In this document: positions 43,380 to 55,469 of the stretch, piece by piece
How positions within the stretch are numbered: position 1 is the stretch's first letter
Layout of the letters: each line of letters opens with the position of its first letter
Assembly: GCA_037127315.1 (NCBI GenBank)
Contig: JBBBDQ010001273.1
Coordinates: 3,085,501 to 3,149,500 of the forward strand
Direction: 5' to 3'
DNA: 64,000 nt
Origin: Ascarosepion bandense
Lineage: Eukaryota > Mollusca > Cephalopoda > Sepiida > Sepiidae
The notes under the pieces: model-generated
What the model was told of the DNA's origin: nothing
Database searches by the model: none
What the model saw: the letters and a program-made list of their open reading frames with translations, nothing else
Translations under genes and position numbers: made by a program

Positions 43380-43691
43380 TTAGTCTAAAAAATTAATCTT
43401 TGCATTGTATTACGCTGAAAATCAATATCCAAATATTATTCGCCTGAGAAATTAATCTTCACATAATATTAGGCTTAGAAATTTATTTCCAAATACTATT
43501 TAGCTAAAAAATTAATCGCCAAACAATATTATGATAAGAAATTAATCTTCAAATATACTAGGCTAAGACATTGATCACCAAATAATACCAGCTTTAAAAA
43601 ATCCAACTCCAAATAGTGTTAGGCTAAGAAATTTGTCTTCAAATAGTAATAACTAATAAATTAATATCTAAATAGTATCACAAATTGAAAT
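43380..43691. repeat. 30-bp minisatellite, left of the Gypsy insertion
   Basis: Degenerate tandem units like ATTAGGCTAAGAAATTAATC plus TCCAAATAAT. The same units resume on the other side of the LTR element at 47309. Confidence 0.85.
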
Positions 43692-43694
43692 TTT

Positions 43695-43837
43695 TGTGGA
43701 TTCCGGGTGAGGAACCACACAAAGTAATGAACAACGTTCTCTCTGCCCAACTGCATTTCTCTCTATGACAGGACTATACGTATACTCAGTCGAGTCCATA
43801 TCATATATCATATACAAATAGGGTTGATCCTACAACA
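43695..43837 (-). repeat. 3' LTR of the Gypsy element, internally deleted
   Basis: Only 143 bp against 452 bp for the other LTR. It keeps both ends (TGTTGTAGGATC... and ...CCTCACCCGGAATCCACA) but lacks about 300 bp between the TTGGGCAGAGAGA and GTTGTTCATTA blocks. Confidence 0.85.
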
Positions 43838-46070
43838 CCACCTCAGGAGTCTATTTGCGGTGTAGACCTGTAATCCTTTCTTTGATATCGTAAGGAAAGG
43901 TTTATGATCCGTTTGTAGCATAAACTCTCTTCTATATGTGCACCTATGTAAGCGAGTTATGGCAAATATTATGCCCAATTCTTCTTTTTCTATTTGAGAA
44001 TAATTTCTTTCGGCCTGTAGCAGCGATCTCGATGCGTGGGCTACCCGGTTTTGTTGTGCCGTCCCGCATTTTATGTAGAATACAAGTTCCCACACCGCGT
44101 GAGCTTGCCTCGCTTGCAATAATAATTTCAAGTTTGGGGTCAAAGTGTGTCAATGCTAGGTCCGACGTCTGTTTCTTTATTATTTCCCTAAAGGCCTTTT
44201 TACAATCCTCCGACCAGTTCCACTGGACGTCTTTCTTCAATAATTCGTTGAGGGGTGCCCTCAATTTGTGCATACTATCGATGAATTCTCTATAATAGTT
44301 TGCAAGACCGAAAACACTTTGTAATTCCGCGACGTTTCAAAGCTCAGGCATGTTTTTCTGCCATTCTCGTTAATAATGTAGCCTAAATATTTTATTTCCT
44401 TTAAGAAAAAATCACATTTTTTCTGTTTTACTTTAAACCCAAAGTCCTGTATTCTTTTGAAAATCTCCTTGATATGTGTCGCGTGATCTTCCATGCTATC
44501 ACTTTTGATTAGAATGTCATCTAGATAAGCAGTGGCGAAGTTTTATCCCGTAAGCATGTTGTCAATTCTCTGCTGAAAAATCGCCAGAGCTACATTTTTC
44601 CTAATGATAACCTGTTGTATTTATAGAGTCCTTTGTTCGTGTTTATATAGTATATTTGTACTATCTTCTGTAACTGGAATCTGTAGATACGCCTCACTTA
44701 GGTCATTTTTCGAAAATACTTTCCCACCGTTAAGTTTGGTAAATATTTCTTCCGGGCTTGGTAATGGGCAATGATAATCTTTTATCGCGTTGTTTAAACC
44801 AGTGGAAAAATCTGCACACACACACAGATTTTTTCTTCACATATACTACAGTTGCCGCCCATTTGTTGAATTCTATTTTTTAAATGATCCCAGTTTGTTC
44901 TAGTCTATCAAGCGCTTTATCTATTTTACCTATTGTAGTGAAAGGTACGTTTCTCCTTTTTTTAAAATACTGGTTGAGCATTCTACTTTAGCTCGATTTT
45001 TGCTGCAAATACCTCTAGAAATTGTTTGTATAATTTTTCCTTCAATTTCGTGGATTCTGAAAACTCACGCTCTATTTTTTACAGAAAGAACTGATGGGTA
45101 AATCCCATACATTAAACTTCTGCATCCAGTCCATTCCTACCAGGTGTGTCTGTGTTTTTCATAACGGATATTTTTAATTTTTTGTTTTTCCCTGAAATTT
45201 CACATTCACGATTATTTCACCTTCGAAATTGATCCGTTTTCTTGTTACAGATTTAGCAATTTTTTTTTGTGTGTAACATGGTTGGCCTATTCAGTTTCTA
45301 CCATGTCTGTAGGTTGATTATTGTTAAGTCCGAACCTGAATCTAAGTCTAGTTTGATCTTCTGATTCAATATTTCAAGTTTTACATATTTTCTCGTGTTT
45401 TGTTTGTTTTCATATTCTACTCTAGTAGATCTTACCCTACTAGATTATTTTTTGTTTCTACATATAGCTGCTTTGTGTCCCATCTTTCCACACCATAGGC
45501 AATTTTTCTATTTGAACCAACAATCACTAACCCAATGCAGTCTACCACATCTGTAGCATGCAGACGGGGGAAGGCTTGTTTTTATTTGATTTCTTGTAAT
45601 TTTGTCATTAAATTTAGTTGTTTTATGTTTTGTCATTAACATCTTGTCTTACTTTTGGGAAGGGTGAAAATCAACAATTTTTTTTTTAACTTACAAATAT
45701 GCGCGACTCCTGATTCTTCAATATATTTACTGTCTTTTTAATACTTAGGCAATTTTGGAAATCCTCTGACAGTTTTTGCTGCGTTAAACTTGGTTCATTT
45801 TAGAGTTTGGTAAGCAATCGTTTTCGCATTTCGCTTTCTTTAGCAGCGACTAATGATTGGACAAATATTAGGCATTTATAATTATCTGGAGTTAGCTCAG
45901 CTAATTCGTCACAGTGCTTGTTGACGATGGCTGCGAATATTGGATAGTCCTCGTTTTCGTCTTTCACGAGATTAAGACATTTCCACCTTTTGTGAAACAA
46001 AGAAATTTTTGGGCTAAATAGCTCAGTGAGGCATGTCACTACCTCATCGAACGTCATTTGTCTTCTTTGA
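43808..46070 (-). pseudogene. Gag-pol of the Gypsy element (gag, zinc knuckles, protease, RT, RNase H)
   Basis: Gag: 'MTFDEVVTCLTELFSPKISL' and following (46057-45800). Nucleocapsid: two adjoining zinc knuckles at about 45565-45450, 'CYRCGRLHWVSDC' and 'CLWCGKMGHKAAIC', ligands intact. Protease: 'LDLDSGSDLTII' (DSG active site, about 45350-45316). RT: 'CADFSTGLNNAIKDYHCPLP' and 'FSKNDLSEAYLQIPV' (44821-44680), catalytic 'YLDD' at 44527-44516, and 'YLGYIINENG'. RNase H: 'ALTHFDPKLEII' and 'IEKEELGIIFAITRLHRCTY' (44170-43900). Catalytic residues largely survive, but stops and shifts break the ORF into at least five pieces, and integrase is absent. Confidence 0.87.
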
Positions 46071-46856
46071 CTGAATATAATCTACATAATTCCTCCGCAC
46101 CTAATTTTCTGAGCAAAAGCCTTAACTTTTTCTTTTCTGACCAGTTCTGACAATCGATATTAAAAATGTCTTCATATCGCCTGTTATATTCTCCAAATCA
46201 ATAGATTACTTAAAGGTTTCGATCGCATTCCACACGGCATCTTGCGAAAACGTCGCCTCTTTTTCCGTGTTCCTTTCTTGTGTGTTGATTGTAAATTTTA
46301 GAAATAGTTATTGTAGTTGTAATTTTCTTTTTTCGTTCAACATTTGAATTTCCCTTTGTCTTCATTTGCTTTTTGAATTTCTCTTTGTCTTTCTTCATTT
46401 GCCTTTTCAATTTCCATTTGTCTTTTCGCTAATTTACTTTGCGCTTCTTTGAATTTATATTGTCTTTCTTCACTTCTTTTATGATTTCTAGTATTACTTT
46501 CTGAAAGTCATCGATGGTTTACTGCTTTGATTCCCTTTTTAACTATTGTTTTCTGGCAATAAATCTCGTAAAAAGAAAATTTGGAAGAATTTTCTTGTTG
46601 AAGGGGAAAAATATTGACTTTCGATTTCCTTTTTACAGTTTTTTCATTCTATTTCTTTTCGTTCCAAAGTTGTAATGCCAGCAGATTATCTGTGATAGTG
46701 TCACCATAATTGTTTGTGGTCGAACTGTGTGGCACTATGATTTTTACATTGTTCTGTATGAGTTCTGTTGTTGTGTGGTATACGTGTACGTGAGCTCGAG
46801 TCTTCGTCGCCAATTTGTTGTGTCGACTTGAGTACGAATCTTCGTCGACAATTTGT

Positions 46857-47174
46857 TGTTGATTCCGGGTGAGGAACCGCACAAAATAATGAACAACAAA
46901 ACAGATATGGAAATAGAAATGTAGGTTATATTGAACGTAATATACAAACTGGAACGCGGGTTAGTCAATTCAGGAATACTATTAGTAAGAAATAAATGTA
47001 TACAAGTCTTGAAGTGAAGTTGTTGGAAATGGTATATCCGTGTATATTTTTCTAGCTGAGTGGAGCTCAGAGCTAGTCTGACTTCTGATGCGGTAGTCAC
47101 TGGGTAACTTCGGTATCTCTCGGTAACTTACATATCAGTTCCGGTACTCTCCGATAACTCGCACGGATTTCTAC

Positions 47175-47224
<50 letters not shown>

Positions 47225-47308
47225 CAACTGATGTTCTCTCTATGGCACGTGTATATGTACACTCAGTCGAGTCCATTATCATATGCAAAAAGGGGAGATC
47301 TCACAACA
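46857..47308 (-). repeat. 5' LTR of the Gypsy element
   Basis: Minus strand TGTTGTGAGATCTCC... to ...CCGGAATCAACA, 452 bp. Contains a (CT/GA)n microsatellite at 47180-47221. The sequence just inside carries the primer-binding-like motif twice (AATTGTCGACGAAGATTCG, then AATTGGCGACGAAGACTCG, about 46856-46790). Confidence 0.87.
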
Positions 47309-47850
47309 GAAATTAATCACCAAATAGTATTTGACAAAGAAAGTAATCTCCAAATAATATTAGGGTAAAGAATTAATCTCCAGATAATATTAAAAAAAGA
47401 AGTTAATCTCCATGTTGTATTAGAAATTGATGTCCAAATTGCAAATTTAGGTTAAGAAATTAATCGCCCAAAAGTAATTGGCTGAGAAATTAATCTCCAA
47501 ATAATATTATGATAAAAAATGAACGTCCAAATAGTACTAATCAGCAAATAGTATTAAGCTAAGAAAATAATATCAGACTAAGAAATTAATTGCCAAATAG
47601 TATTAGGCTAAGATATTAATTGCCAAATAGTATTAGGCTAAGAAATTAATCGTCAAATAGTATTAGGCTAAGAAATTTATCGCCAAGTAATATCTGGCTA
47701 AGAAAATAATCTCCAAATAATATTAGGATAAAAAGTAATCTTCAAATAATATTAGGTTAAAAAATTCATGTCCAAATATTTTTAAGCTAAGAAATGAATG
47801 TCTATATAGTATTAGACGAAGAAATTAATCTCCAAGTAGTTCCTCAAATA
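47309..47850. repeat. 30-bp minisatellite, right of the Gypsy insertion
   Basis: About 18 degenerate units. The clearest run is at 47570-47700 (TAGTATTAGGCTAAGAAATT plus AATCGCCAAA). Confidence 0.9.
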
Positions 47851-48590
47851 ATCTTAACTGAGTAGCGGAGAAATAGATCACAAAACGGACCTCTAGCCGG
47901 GCTCAAAAGACAAAGATTAAGAAGTGCTTAAAAGGGAAGAAATTAATCACAAATGAAACTGTAGAAGGTCTCGAAGCTAAGAGCTTTCACTCTTTCTGAA
48001 CAGAAATGAATCACATCAAGAAATACCGCAGTTGAAATTAACAATGTTTAAGACAACACATTTCTGAAGACAACTACTTAGCGTTAAACATGTGACGTTG
48101 ATTATCGTTTGCCAATGTCTATCATTTTTCATCGGCGCGTCCATCGGGTGATAAATCCAATCGTTGTTCTCACAAGCGTAAGATAATACTGGTTAACCGT
48201 ATAGAACCTCAGGCGCGATTTTATGATCAATCAAACGAAACACAGTTATAAACATTTCAAAGGGAACATCAGATCTTATAACTTTTCCCTTTCCTTTGTT
48301 TTAATGAGACCACAAATATCATATACTTCTGATCGTATTTATTAACAAATCTATCATAGCACAAGCAATGCATATCCCCTTACAAGGAGAGACTTGACAA
48401 TATACGCACCTGTTTGCAATTGATTCGGGAATGGTCACCGATATTACACTCTACCATCACGGAAATGATAGATGGTAACCTTTGATCAGCTAATTTAAAT
48501 AATGTTTAATCGTTAGTATATAAAATGGTATAACTGTTTGAATGGGAATACACTCAGCCGGTAATAGAACGCTATATTCTTACTCCTCTA
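47851..48590. other. No recognised feature
   Basis: No ORF, repeat partner or RNA signature seen. Confidence 0.35.
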
Positions 48591-48890
48591 GATGTGCGGT
48601 GTCGTGCAGTTGATTATTGGCTCAGAACGAGAAACCGGAGGACCGAGTTCGAATTCCAGTTGAGTTCGTTGGATTTACTTACGCGCAAAATATTCTTGGG
48701 AAAGGTATTAGACTGTCGCATCTCTCTCCAGCTAACAAAACAGATTGGGTTCTATAGCCTTGGTTGGCAACTATTCTACTGTAGAAAATAATGACACACT
48801 ACTCCGAGAAAAGCGTCTGCCCAGTCAGTCATGTCTTTTTCGAGACATGATCGCCCAAGCGTGTATCACGTATGGCACTTAACTCACTGA
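48591..48890 (+). mobile_element. tRNA-derived SINE, full length
   Basis: GATGTGCGGTGTCGTGCAG to CACTTAACTCACTGA. B box GAGTTCGAATTCC is intact; a small deletion lies in the middle of the body (near 48732). Confidence 0.9.
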
Positions 48891-48914
48891 GTTGTATTCT
48901 ATTATACTCAATTG

Positions 48915-49210
48915 TCATTGATACGTGACCGAGTTGTTAGAACGTTCGTTTTCCGGCCATGAGACCAGACTTAAAATGTCGATTTGTCAGGAAAATGATC
49001 TCTTGATGTTACTGGCTTGGGGAGGTGACACCTTCAGAAAGTGACTGAAAAAAAACACGTTTTACCCACGTCTTGTGAGTAAAATTGAGACAGAACTATT
49101 CCGTTCAGACTGTTGACTACGCCCGTACTTCTCTCCCAGAAGCTGTAACTACAGTCCGCTCCACATAGTTACAGTATTTACCCCAAGTGGGCTCTGAAGG
49201 TGTTAAACAA
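48915..49210 (+). mobile_element. Possible second tRNA-derived SINE family
   Basis: TGACCGAGTTGTTAGAACGT, then TTCCGGCCATGAGACCAGAC, resembles a Ser/Leu-type tRNA-derived head (CCGAG.GGTTA.A.CGTTCG). The B box is poor (GACTTAAAATG). A body with GCTTGGGGAGGTGACACCTT follows. Only one copy in the window, so the call is tentative. Confidence 0.35.
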
Positions 49211-50446
49211 AAACAAATATGCCTGAGCAAATGTCTTCAACAGGGATTGGCTCTCCGCTTTAGTAGACAAGTATACTCGGAGCCGATTCATTATTTATTC
49301 AGTTATCAGAAATGGCAATCAAAAATTTAAATTAGTACCCACTGTGTCACCTAATGTAAGAATTGTGGTTGGTAATTGATTTAATTTTATCATTTTAAAA
49401 ATCCACGAGTTTAAGGTAACATATACAATTCTAATGTTTAGATAAACTAGATATAACTTGATAAATTAGACATTATTGTCACTCTGATGTGCAATCGATT
49501 AAGAAGTGTAATCAATAATAAATTTTATATAAGACGACAGAGAAACGTTAAAACATTAAATTAAATCACAGAAGAACATCTAAAAAATGAATATATTTGG
49601 TAATTCATATCGATATTCTCTTAAAAAAGACGGAAAATTTAGAAAAGAAAGTCGATTGACATATTCTGGTAGACGTAATTGTTTATAATAAAATCCACGA
49701 TTCAAATGCAGTAAACAGAATGTTATGCACAGGAAAAAGATGAGACTTCGTCGAATCAGAATTCTAACAATTTGAAGTTGGGTTCTCTAAAGTGGCATCC
49801 ATTTGATTGAAAAGAAGCAATCGAATGAATAATTAAAAGAAAACATTTTGAGTCGAGTAACAACAAAGTCAGATATTGAGAATTTCCGATCACAAATCAG
49901 TCACACTTAGGATTGAAGAAGTTTGTTTTGGCCCCCTTTTTTAAGGAACGCAAAGTCCCTCGGCAAGTGCCGATGCATTCCGCTCGTGTTGCCACGCGTC
50001 TTCATGTTGAGGTTAATCAAGGCATTTGGTCGAAGGGAACTGTTATTCAGACATCACAGAATTTATCCTTGTATCCACCTGCCTACCTATCTACTCGGAG
50101 CAAGCGAAACTCTGAAGTTACATTTTCTGGAAACTACGTTCGTGTTTTCATTTCTGTGGCGTTTGTTTTCACCTTTCCTTTCATTGTGAGCCTGCTGCAC
50201 ACGATTCTACAAACATACATAACACAACATATATCCAGTTCCATGTAAAATAAAATCCATCCTCAACAATGGCTAAAGTAAAGCTGAAAGTGCTCAGAAA
50301 AACAAAACAGTTGGACAATTTGTAGATAATTTATGTTCTGAAAAGAAACAAATTATATGATTACGTGAAAAATTATATAAGAAACTTAATAACTTGTTTC
50401 TAATTTTTAACAAAACCTGCATAAACGAGAAATTGCTGCTGAAACA
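49211..50446. other. No recognised feature
   Basis: A 111-codon plus-strand frame (49913-50248) ends in a hydrophobic stretch (about residues 78-97). It has no homology that I recognise and no supporting context. Confidence 0.35.
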
Positions 50447-50449
50447 CAC

Positions 50450-50485
<36 letters not shown>

Positions 50486-50581
50486 GTTTATGTATTTATA
50501 TATATAATACACAATAATATACAATATATATGTGTGTGTGTGTTTATATATATAATACGCAATAATATATATATATATATA
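50447..50581. repeat. (TA)n/(TG)n microsatellite cluster
   Basis: Several TA runs and one TG run separated by 10-40 bases. Confidence 0.95.
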
Positions 50582-51153
50582 TTCAGAAATTGTAACATGG
50601 ATATGTTATAATATCACTATAATAGTAGCTATTTTGTTTCGACACTTCTTGTGGCTTGTCAAGTGATGTGGTTTATTTTAAATTGAATGGTTTAAAAAGT
50701 TAAAAACATGCAAAACCCCTTTAATCAGATAGGCATTGTTGTATGTACAATGTAGACCAATCAGAGTAAAGCAACTTTTAATTTGGAGAATATGTGAGCA
50801 AACTTTAAAATAATTTGGGGGGGGTATTAGTATTAATATTTGATTAAATTGAGTTCAGCATTATTAATTAACTATTAGATCTACTTTAGTATTGATGCAA
50901 AATTTAAAAAGAATTTTCTAAGTATAACAATTTATTAGATTTAGAAAGTGGTTTGGTTGTTTTGTTTTTATGGCATATCAACCTCGATGGGTCAGTTATT
51001 GCCAACTAAATTTTATTTATTTATTGCTGGTGATAACTTTTCTTTCAACAAGTTTTTGCTGTTTTTATATAAGTTTTGTGTCTAGTAATACATTTTTTTT
51101 CGAGTATCAAGATTCATTGGGATTTGATTTTAAGAGCAGGGTCCCCAAGTCCT

Positions 51154-51433
51154 ACCCTGTTATTTAACCCATAACTGGAGGGAAGGGACGGAGTAATACC
51201 TTTCACAAGGGTACCAGTGCTTAAGTGAATGCAGGGTATTCAACTGGAATTCGAACTCGGCTCACCGATTACTCTTTCGAGCCGATATCCACTGCACCAC
51301 AACGTCACTAAACGCTTACGGCACCTGGTATTCCGAAGTGGTCACCCATCTAAGTACTGACCAGGCTCAACGATGCTTAACTTCGGTGATCGAGCGAGAA
51401 TCGGTGTATTCAACGTGATATGGCCGTAAGTCC
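51154..51433 (-). mobile_element. 5S rRNA-tRNA chimeric SINE, well-preserved copy
   Basis: On the minus strand a 5S-like part (51430-51314, CTTACGGCCATATCACGTTG to ACCAGGTGCCGTAAGC) is joined by GTTTAGTGACG to the tRNA-like head (GTTGTGGTGCAGTGG; B box GAGTTCGAATTCC at 51258-51246) and a body ending GTTAAATAACAGGGTAGG. Junction and body variants (TACCCTGCATTCACTTAAGC) agree with 10054-10340, so the two copies descend from one chimeric master. Confidence 0.9.
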
Positions 51434-52252
51434 AGATTTAGAAAGTTATTCATATATTAAACTCGGAAGAGAAAGAACACATACATAAATAAACCTACAA
51501 ACATCCACACATGGAAAAATAGACGAGTATATTCACAAACACTGGCAAACAGACACATATGCAGATTAATATACCCTCACATATATACATAGATAAATTA
51601 CAAAATTTAGCTTTTATCGACTTGTCAGGTTGTCTGTTAAATTTGAAAGCTCTATTTGTACACAGACTAAATTGCTACATATTGGATACAGTCAAGGCGA
51701 ATTCGTAACGTGACCAACCTTGAATGAATGAGGTCGGGACAAACACAATCATATTTCAATGCATGAACATACAAACAGAATTAGATATATACTTACGCAA
51801 ATACGCAAACGATGAAAAAAATGTACACGACTAAAAACTCCACAGATCGTAAAAAATATATGACCACACAGATGGAAATATACAAAACCTCTGGCATCAA
51901 ACTAGATAGATACACAGTACATAAATTAAATGCGTATGCATGTGTAAAGCGTCACACATATACATATATATGCTAAGCCCCATATCGTTCATATGAAGTT
52001 ATGCCTGTGTGAGCCTCAGTTGTCTAGCTCGCGTGTGCGTGTGTCTCTGCGCACGTCATTGGTTGTACAAGTGTTAATTTATGTCTGTGTTTGTATAAAT
52101 GGCGTCACGACATCAAATATTCCTCCCAATATTCATCCCACTTTCACAAAAATTCATCAATATACGCATCTCTACAATATCGATTATTTAAATAAAACAT
52201 TAAAACAGTTTGTCTGACGATCGAAAAAACGTGAAACGCAGGACAACAAACT
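51434..52252. other. No recognised feature
   Basis: CA- and TA-leaning sequence without a gene. Confidence 0.35.
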
Positions 52253-52258
52253 TATATC

Positions 52259-52308
<50 letters not shown>

Positions 52309-52580
52309 ACACATACATACGCACATACATATACACATATACACCTACATATATATAAATATATATATATATATATACACACATATACGAATATACATAC
52401 ATACACACATACACATATACACATACATATAAATACATATGTATATATATATATACACATATTCACATACATATACACACATACGAAAATATACATATAT
52501 ATATATAGATATAGACATGCATACATGGACATCTGAACATACATACATACAAATATCAATATATATCTGCACACACATAC

Positions 52581-52628
<48 letters not shown>

Positions 52629-52680
52629 GTACATATATACACATATACCCATACAAAAGCATACAGACATACATGTAAGA
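52253..52680. repeat. (TCTA)n and CATA/TA cryptic simple repeat
   Basis: A pure TCTA run (52258-52310) followed by about 370 bp of mixed TA, CA and CATA motifs. Long tyrosine/isoleucine/threonine-rich frames on both strands are artefacts of this. Confidence 0.95.
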
Positions 52681-52771
52681 CTTACACACACATACAAGTA
52701 AATGCATACAAATACATAAATATCAGCAAGTAAAGCAAATATCAATGTCTACTAATACAAAATAACAGATG

Positions 52772-52775
52772 TACA

Positions 52776-52812
<37 letters not shown>
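52772..52812. repeat. (TA)n microsatellite
   Basis: About 40 bases of pure TA. Confidence 0.96.
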
Positions 52813-52815
<3 letters not shown>

Positions 52816-54200
52816 TTTGCAATCGCAAATTTTAAAGATGGGGTGTTTAATACTTATCCAAATTATCTGTTGATCAGAGTGTTTTCGTTTTCTCTAATTA
52901 GCTTTTATCAATTAGATTTTTTATAGTAATAGGAATGTTTTATTTTCCGGACACAGTCAGCACGTCGTGATCGTGTTCCTAATTGATATTACTGAGAGTT
53001 GGTTTCTTTTTCGTTCTAAAGGTTTCCATTATGTTAAAAATTTTCTGCATTCAAACATTCATTTAAATGCAGAAATGCCCAATTGTTTTTGTTTGTTTGT
53101 TTGTCTCTTTTATATCAACCTGTACAAAAATAATATATTTTTCTTGAGACGTTTAGATGAAGATGAAGTCTTCCAAGTAGTAAAAGAATTATTATTTTTC
53201 TTTGATACATTGGGGGAAACAGAAAATCTGTTAATACGTACATTAATTTCCCTTTTCAACTCACCTCTTTCCAAAACCTGTATTTTGGACATTCAAGAGT
53301 TTTAAAATTTTAACGCTCATACGCAAAATGTCTTATCTTTTATGGCAGACGTTTCTTTTTCTTTCTTTTTTCTTGTTTTTGTGGTCTCTAAATAAAAAAA
53401 AGACATTAAAGCAATTTAACATTCACGCTTTTTAAAAACTTGAGTTCACCTCTCAACTGTAAGTAAACGCCACAAGTGTCTATAACCTTCTTCTTTAGAT
53501 ATATTGGTTTGTTCTTTTTTCTTTACTTTGCATCAGAAAGAAACAAAATATTATTTTCATCTGACACAATAGAGATAACAATGGGTACATTGGAAACCTG
53601 ACGCCATTTTTTTAATCCAGGAAAGGGTGCGCCATTAAATTGAATCTAATGCACCTAGGACATTAAATTTTGCTGAGTGCAAGTAACTCTATCTGAGGGT
53701 GGGGGAGAGCATACAACTCGCATTTTTATGTAGAATAAACAAAACAGAATTGAAGTATAAATGGACGTATACGAAAGATTTAAAGGAGGGTGAATGAAAA
53801 GGAGGCTTAAATAAAGTCTGTAGCATAGCTTGTTTTGCAATCCAGTGAGAGTTTATAACTCATAATAGATATGATAAAGAATATATTGTCTATGGTGCTA
53901 ACTTAGAATTTAATAAGTGGATTTTAATTATCATCAGATCATCTAATTAATGAATCTGAAGAACTCAAATAAAAGGAATCGATATATATATATTTAAACT
54001 TCCGCTTAACTATAGAATAATGTGTCTGTCTTAATTTTTACACACACACACATACACACACACACATAAATATATATAATAACACCCCCACACCGTCGAT
54101 TTTCGAATTGGTGATCCAACAACCTCATTCAGTTGTTATGCTTATATTCGTATCAGGCACTTTAGTCTCGCTAGTGACCTACCTACAAGTCCCCATATTG
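52813..54200. other. No recognised feature; short (CA)n at 54040-54066
   Basis: Open frames at 52967-53305 (plus, 112 codons) and elsewhere lack recognisable domains. Confidence 0.35.
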
Positions 54201-55460
54201 TGAAATAGCGAGAGTCTCGGAATATAGCAACAATAATATTTGCTAACGCTTTTCGCCATAGTCTTTCGTCTCACAGAAGGTCAATACAACTGATTTCGAA
54301 ATTTCTGATACCACTCTCGAACAAATATCTTCAGTTATTTTTATCCAGGGAAACTCGCTCGAAGTTAGTATGAGGCGCATTAACAGCTGAGAAGTTACTC
54401 TTTAGTGTGTCTTTATACTTGAGACACGGCCGTCCAACACTCCTTTGTCCACTCTCAAGCTGACTATACATGAGGACCTTAGGTATTCTCTCGTTATCTA
54501 TTCATGCAGTATGACCAGGCCAACAAAATTTTGACTACATCAGGAAAGTTATAATTCCATCTTTGTTACATTTTGCGACATCACATCGTCAAAAGTACTC
54601 ATAGATAACTTTTACGGCATTGTCAAAATCTAGACACAGATCACGCGAAGTTAACTTTTGTGAAAAGCATCCTATTGATTGATATAGGACATATATGAGG
54701 TCCACAGTTTTGACCCATACAAGAGTGTGATCAAAATGGATGCACTCCAAAACTCGTATTTCGTTACTTCCGAAATATGGAAATGACTTCGCATATTTTA
54801 AGTTTTTCTCATAAATCATTTTAAGATTGTCTGGGAATTAATGATCTAGTGAAGGTTTTATGACACCTCGAATCCGCTTTGAACAAGAAGGCGACTTGGG
54901 GATTACATTATTTTTCTTTATGCCAAGTCAGTCAGTTAAGTGCCATACGTGATACACGTTTGGGTGATTATGTCTCGAAAAAGACATGACTGACTGGACA
55001 GAAGATTATCTCGCAGTAGTTTGCCATTACTTTCTGCAGTAGACTGGTTACCAGCCAAGACTATAGAATCCAATTTGTCTTGTTATTTAACCCATACCTG
55101 GAAGAAAGAGACAGATTAATGCCTTTCCCAAGGATATTTGCGCGCAAGTGAATGCAAGGAATTCAAGTGGAATTCCAACTCGGCTCCCCGATTTCTCGTT
55201 TCGAGCCGATATCCACTGCACCACAATGCACATCCATTATGCTAAGGGTAAGACCAAAAGCTTTACATGCATCAGAGAAACAGTTGACGAGTTCTTGGGC
55301 TTTCTGTAGGGATGTTACCACCAGTGCAGCATCATCAATAAACAACACATCACGAATGACGTTAGTTCGAAGATATGTTTTAGCTTTGAACCGCTGATGG
55401 TTGAAAAGGCCACCACTGGTTTGAAATTGAACCAGTGTACATATCACCAAGGGCATATTT
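54200..55460 (-). mobile_element. LINE RT relic interrupted by a SINE
   Basis: From 55456 down, 'GGLFNHQRFKAKTYLRTNVI', then 'DVLFIDDAALVVTSLQKAQE' (catalytic region, IDDA in place of ADD) and 'LVNCFSDACKAFGLTLSI' give a non-LTR RT palm. The SINE at 54928-55237 splits it, after which 'IYEKNLKYAKSFPYFGSNEI' (the ...FTYLGS block) resumes. At 54500-54320 'VLMYSQLESGQRSVGRPC' and 'LKYKDTLKSNFSAVN' give the C-terminal tail. Clade not settled. Confidence 0.75.
54919..55246 (-). mobile_element. tRNA-derived SINE nested in a LINE, with target-site duplications
   Basis: TTATGCCAAG (54919-54928) and TTATGCTAAG (55237-55246) flank a full-length minus-strand SINE whose tRNA-like head lies at 55150-55233. 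The host LINE reading resumes on each side. Confidence 0.92.
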
Positions 55461-55469
55461 GAGCATTAT

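Larger units (their letters stand above)
43695..47308 (-). mobile_element. Gypsy-type LTR retrotransposon lacking integrase
   Basis: On the minus strand the order is 5' LTR (47308-46857), primer-binding region, gag, zinc knuckles, protease, RT, partial RNase H, 3' LTR (43837-43695). The RNase H frame runs almost straight into the 3' LTR, so the rest of RNase H and the whole integrase are deleted. GAAAT flanks the element (43687-43691 and 47309-47313), a possible 5-bp target duplication apart from three extra T at the left end. Family features suggest the Mag-like branch; this needs a tree. Confidence 0.88.

Noticed and set aside
49913..50248. Small secreted or membrane protein gene
   Set aside because: 111 codons with one hydrophobic stretch, but no homology, codon bias or splice context to support it.
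52210..52745. Tyrosine/isoleucine/threonine- and cysteine/valine-rich frames on both strands
   Set aside because: Translations of TA, CA and TCTA simple repeats.
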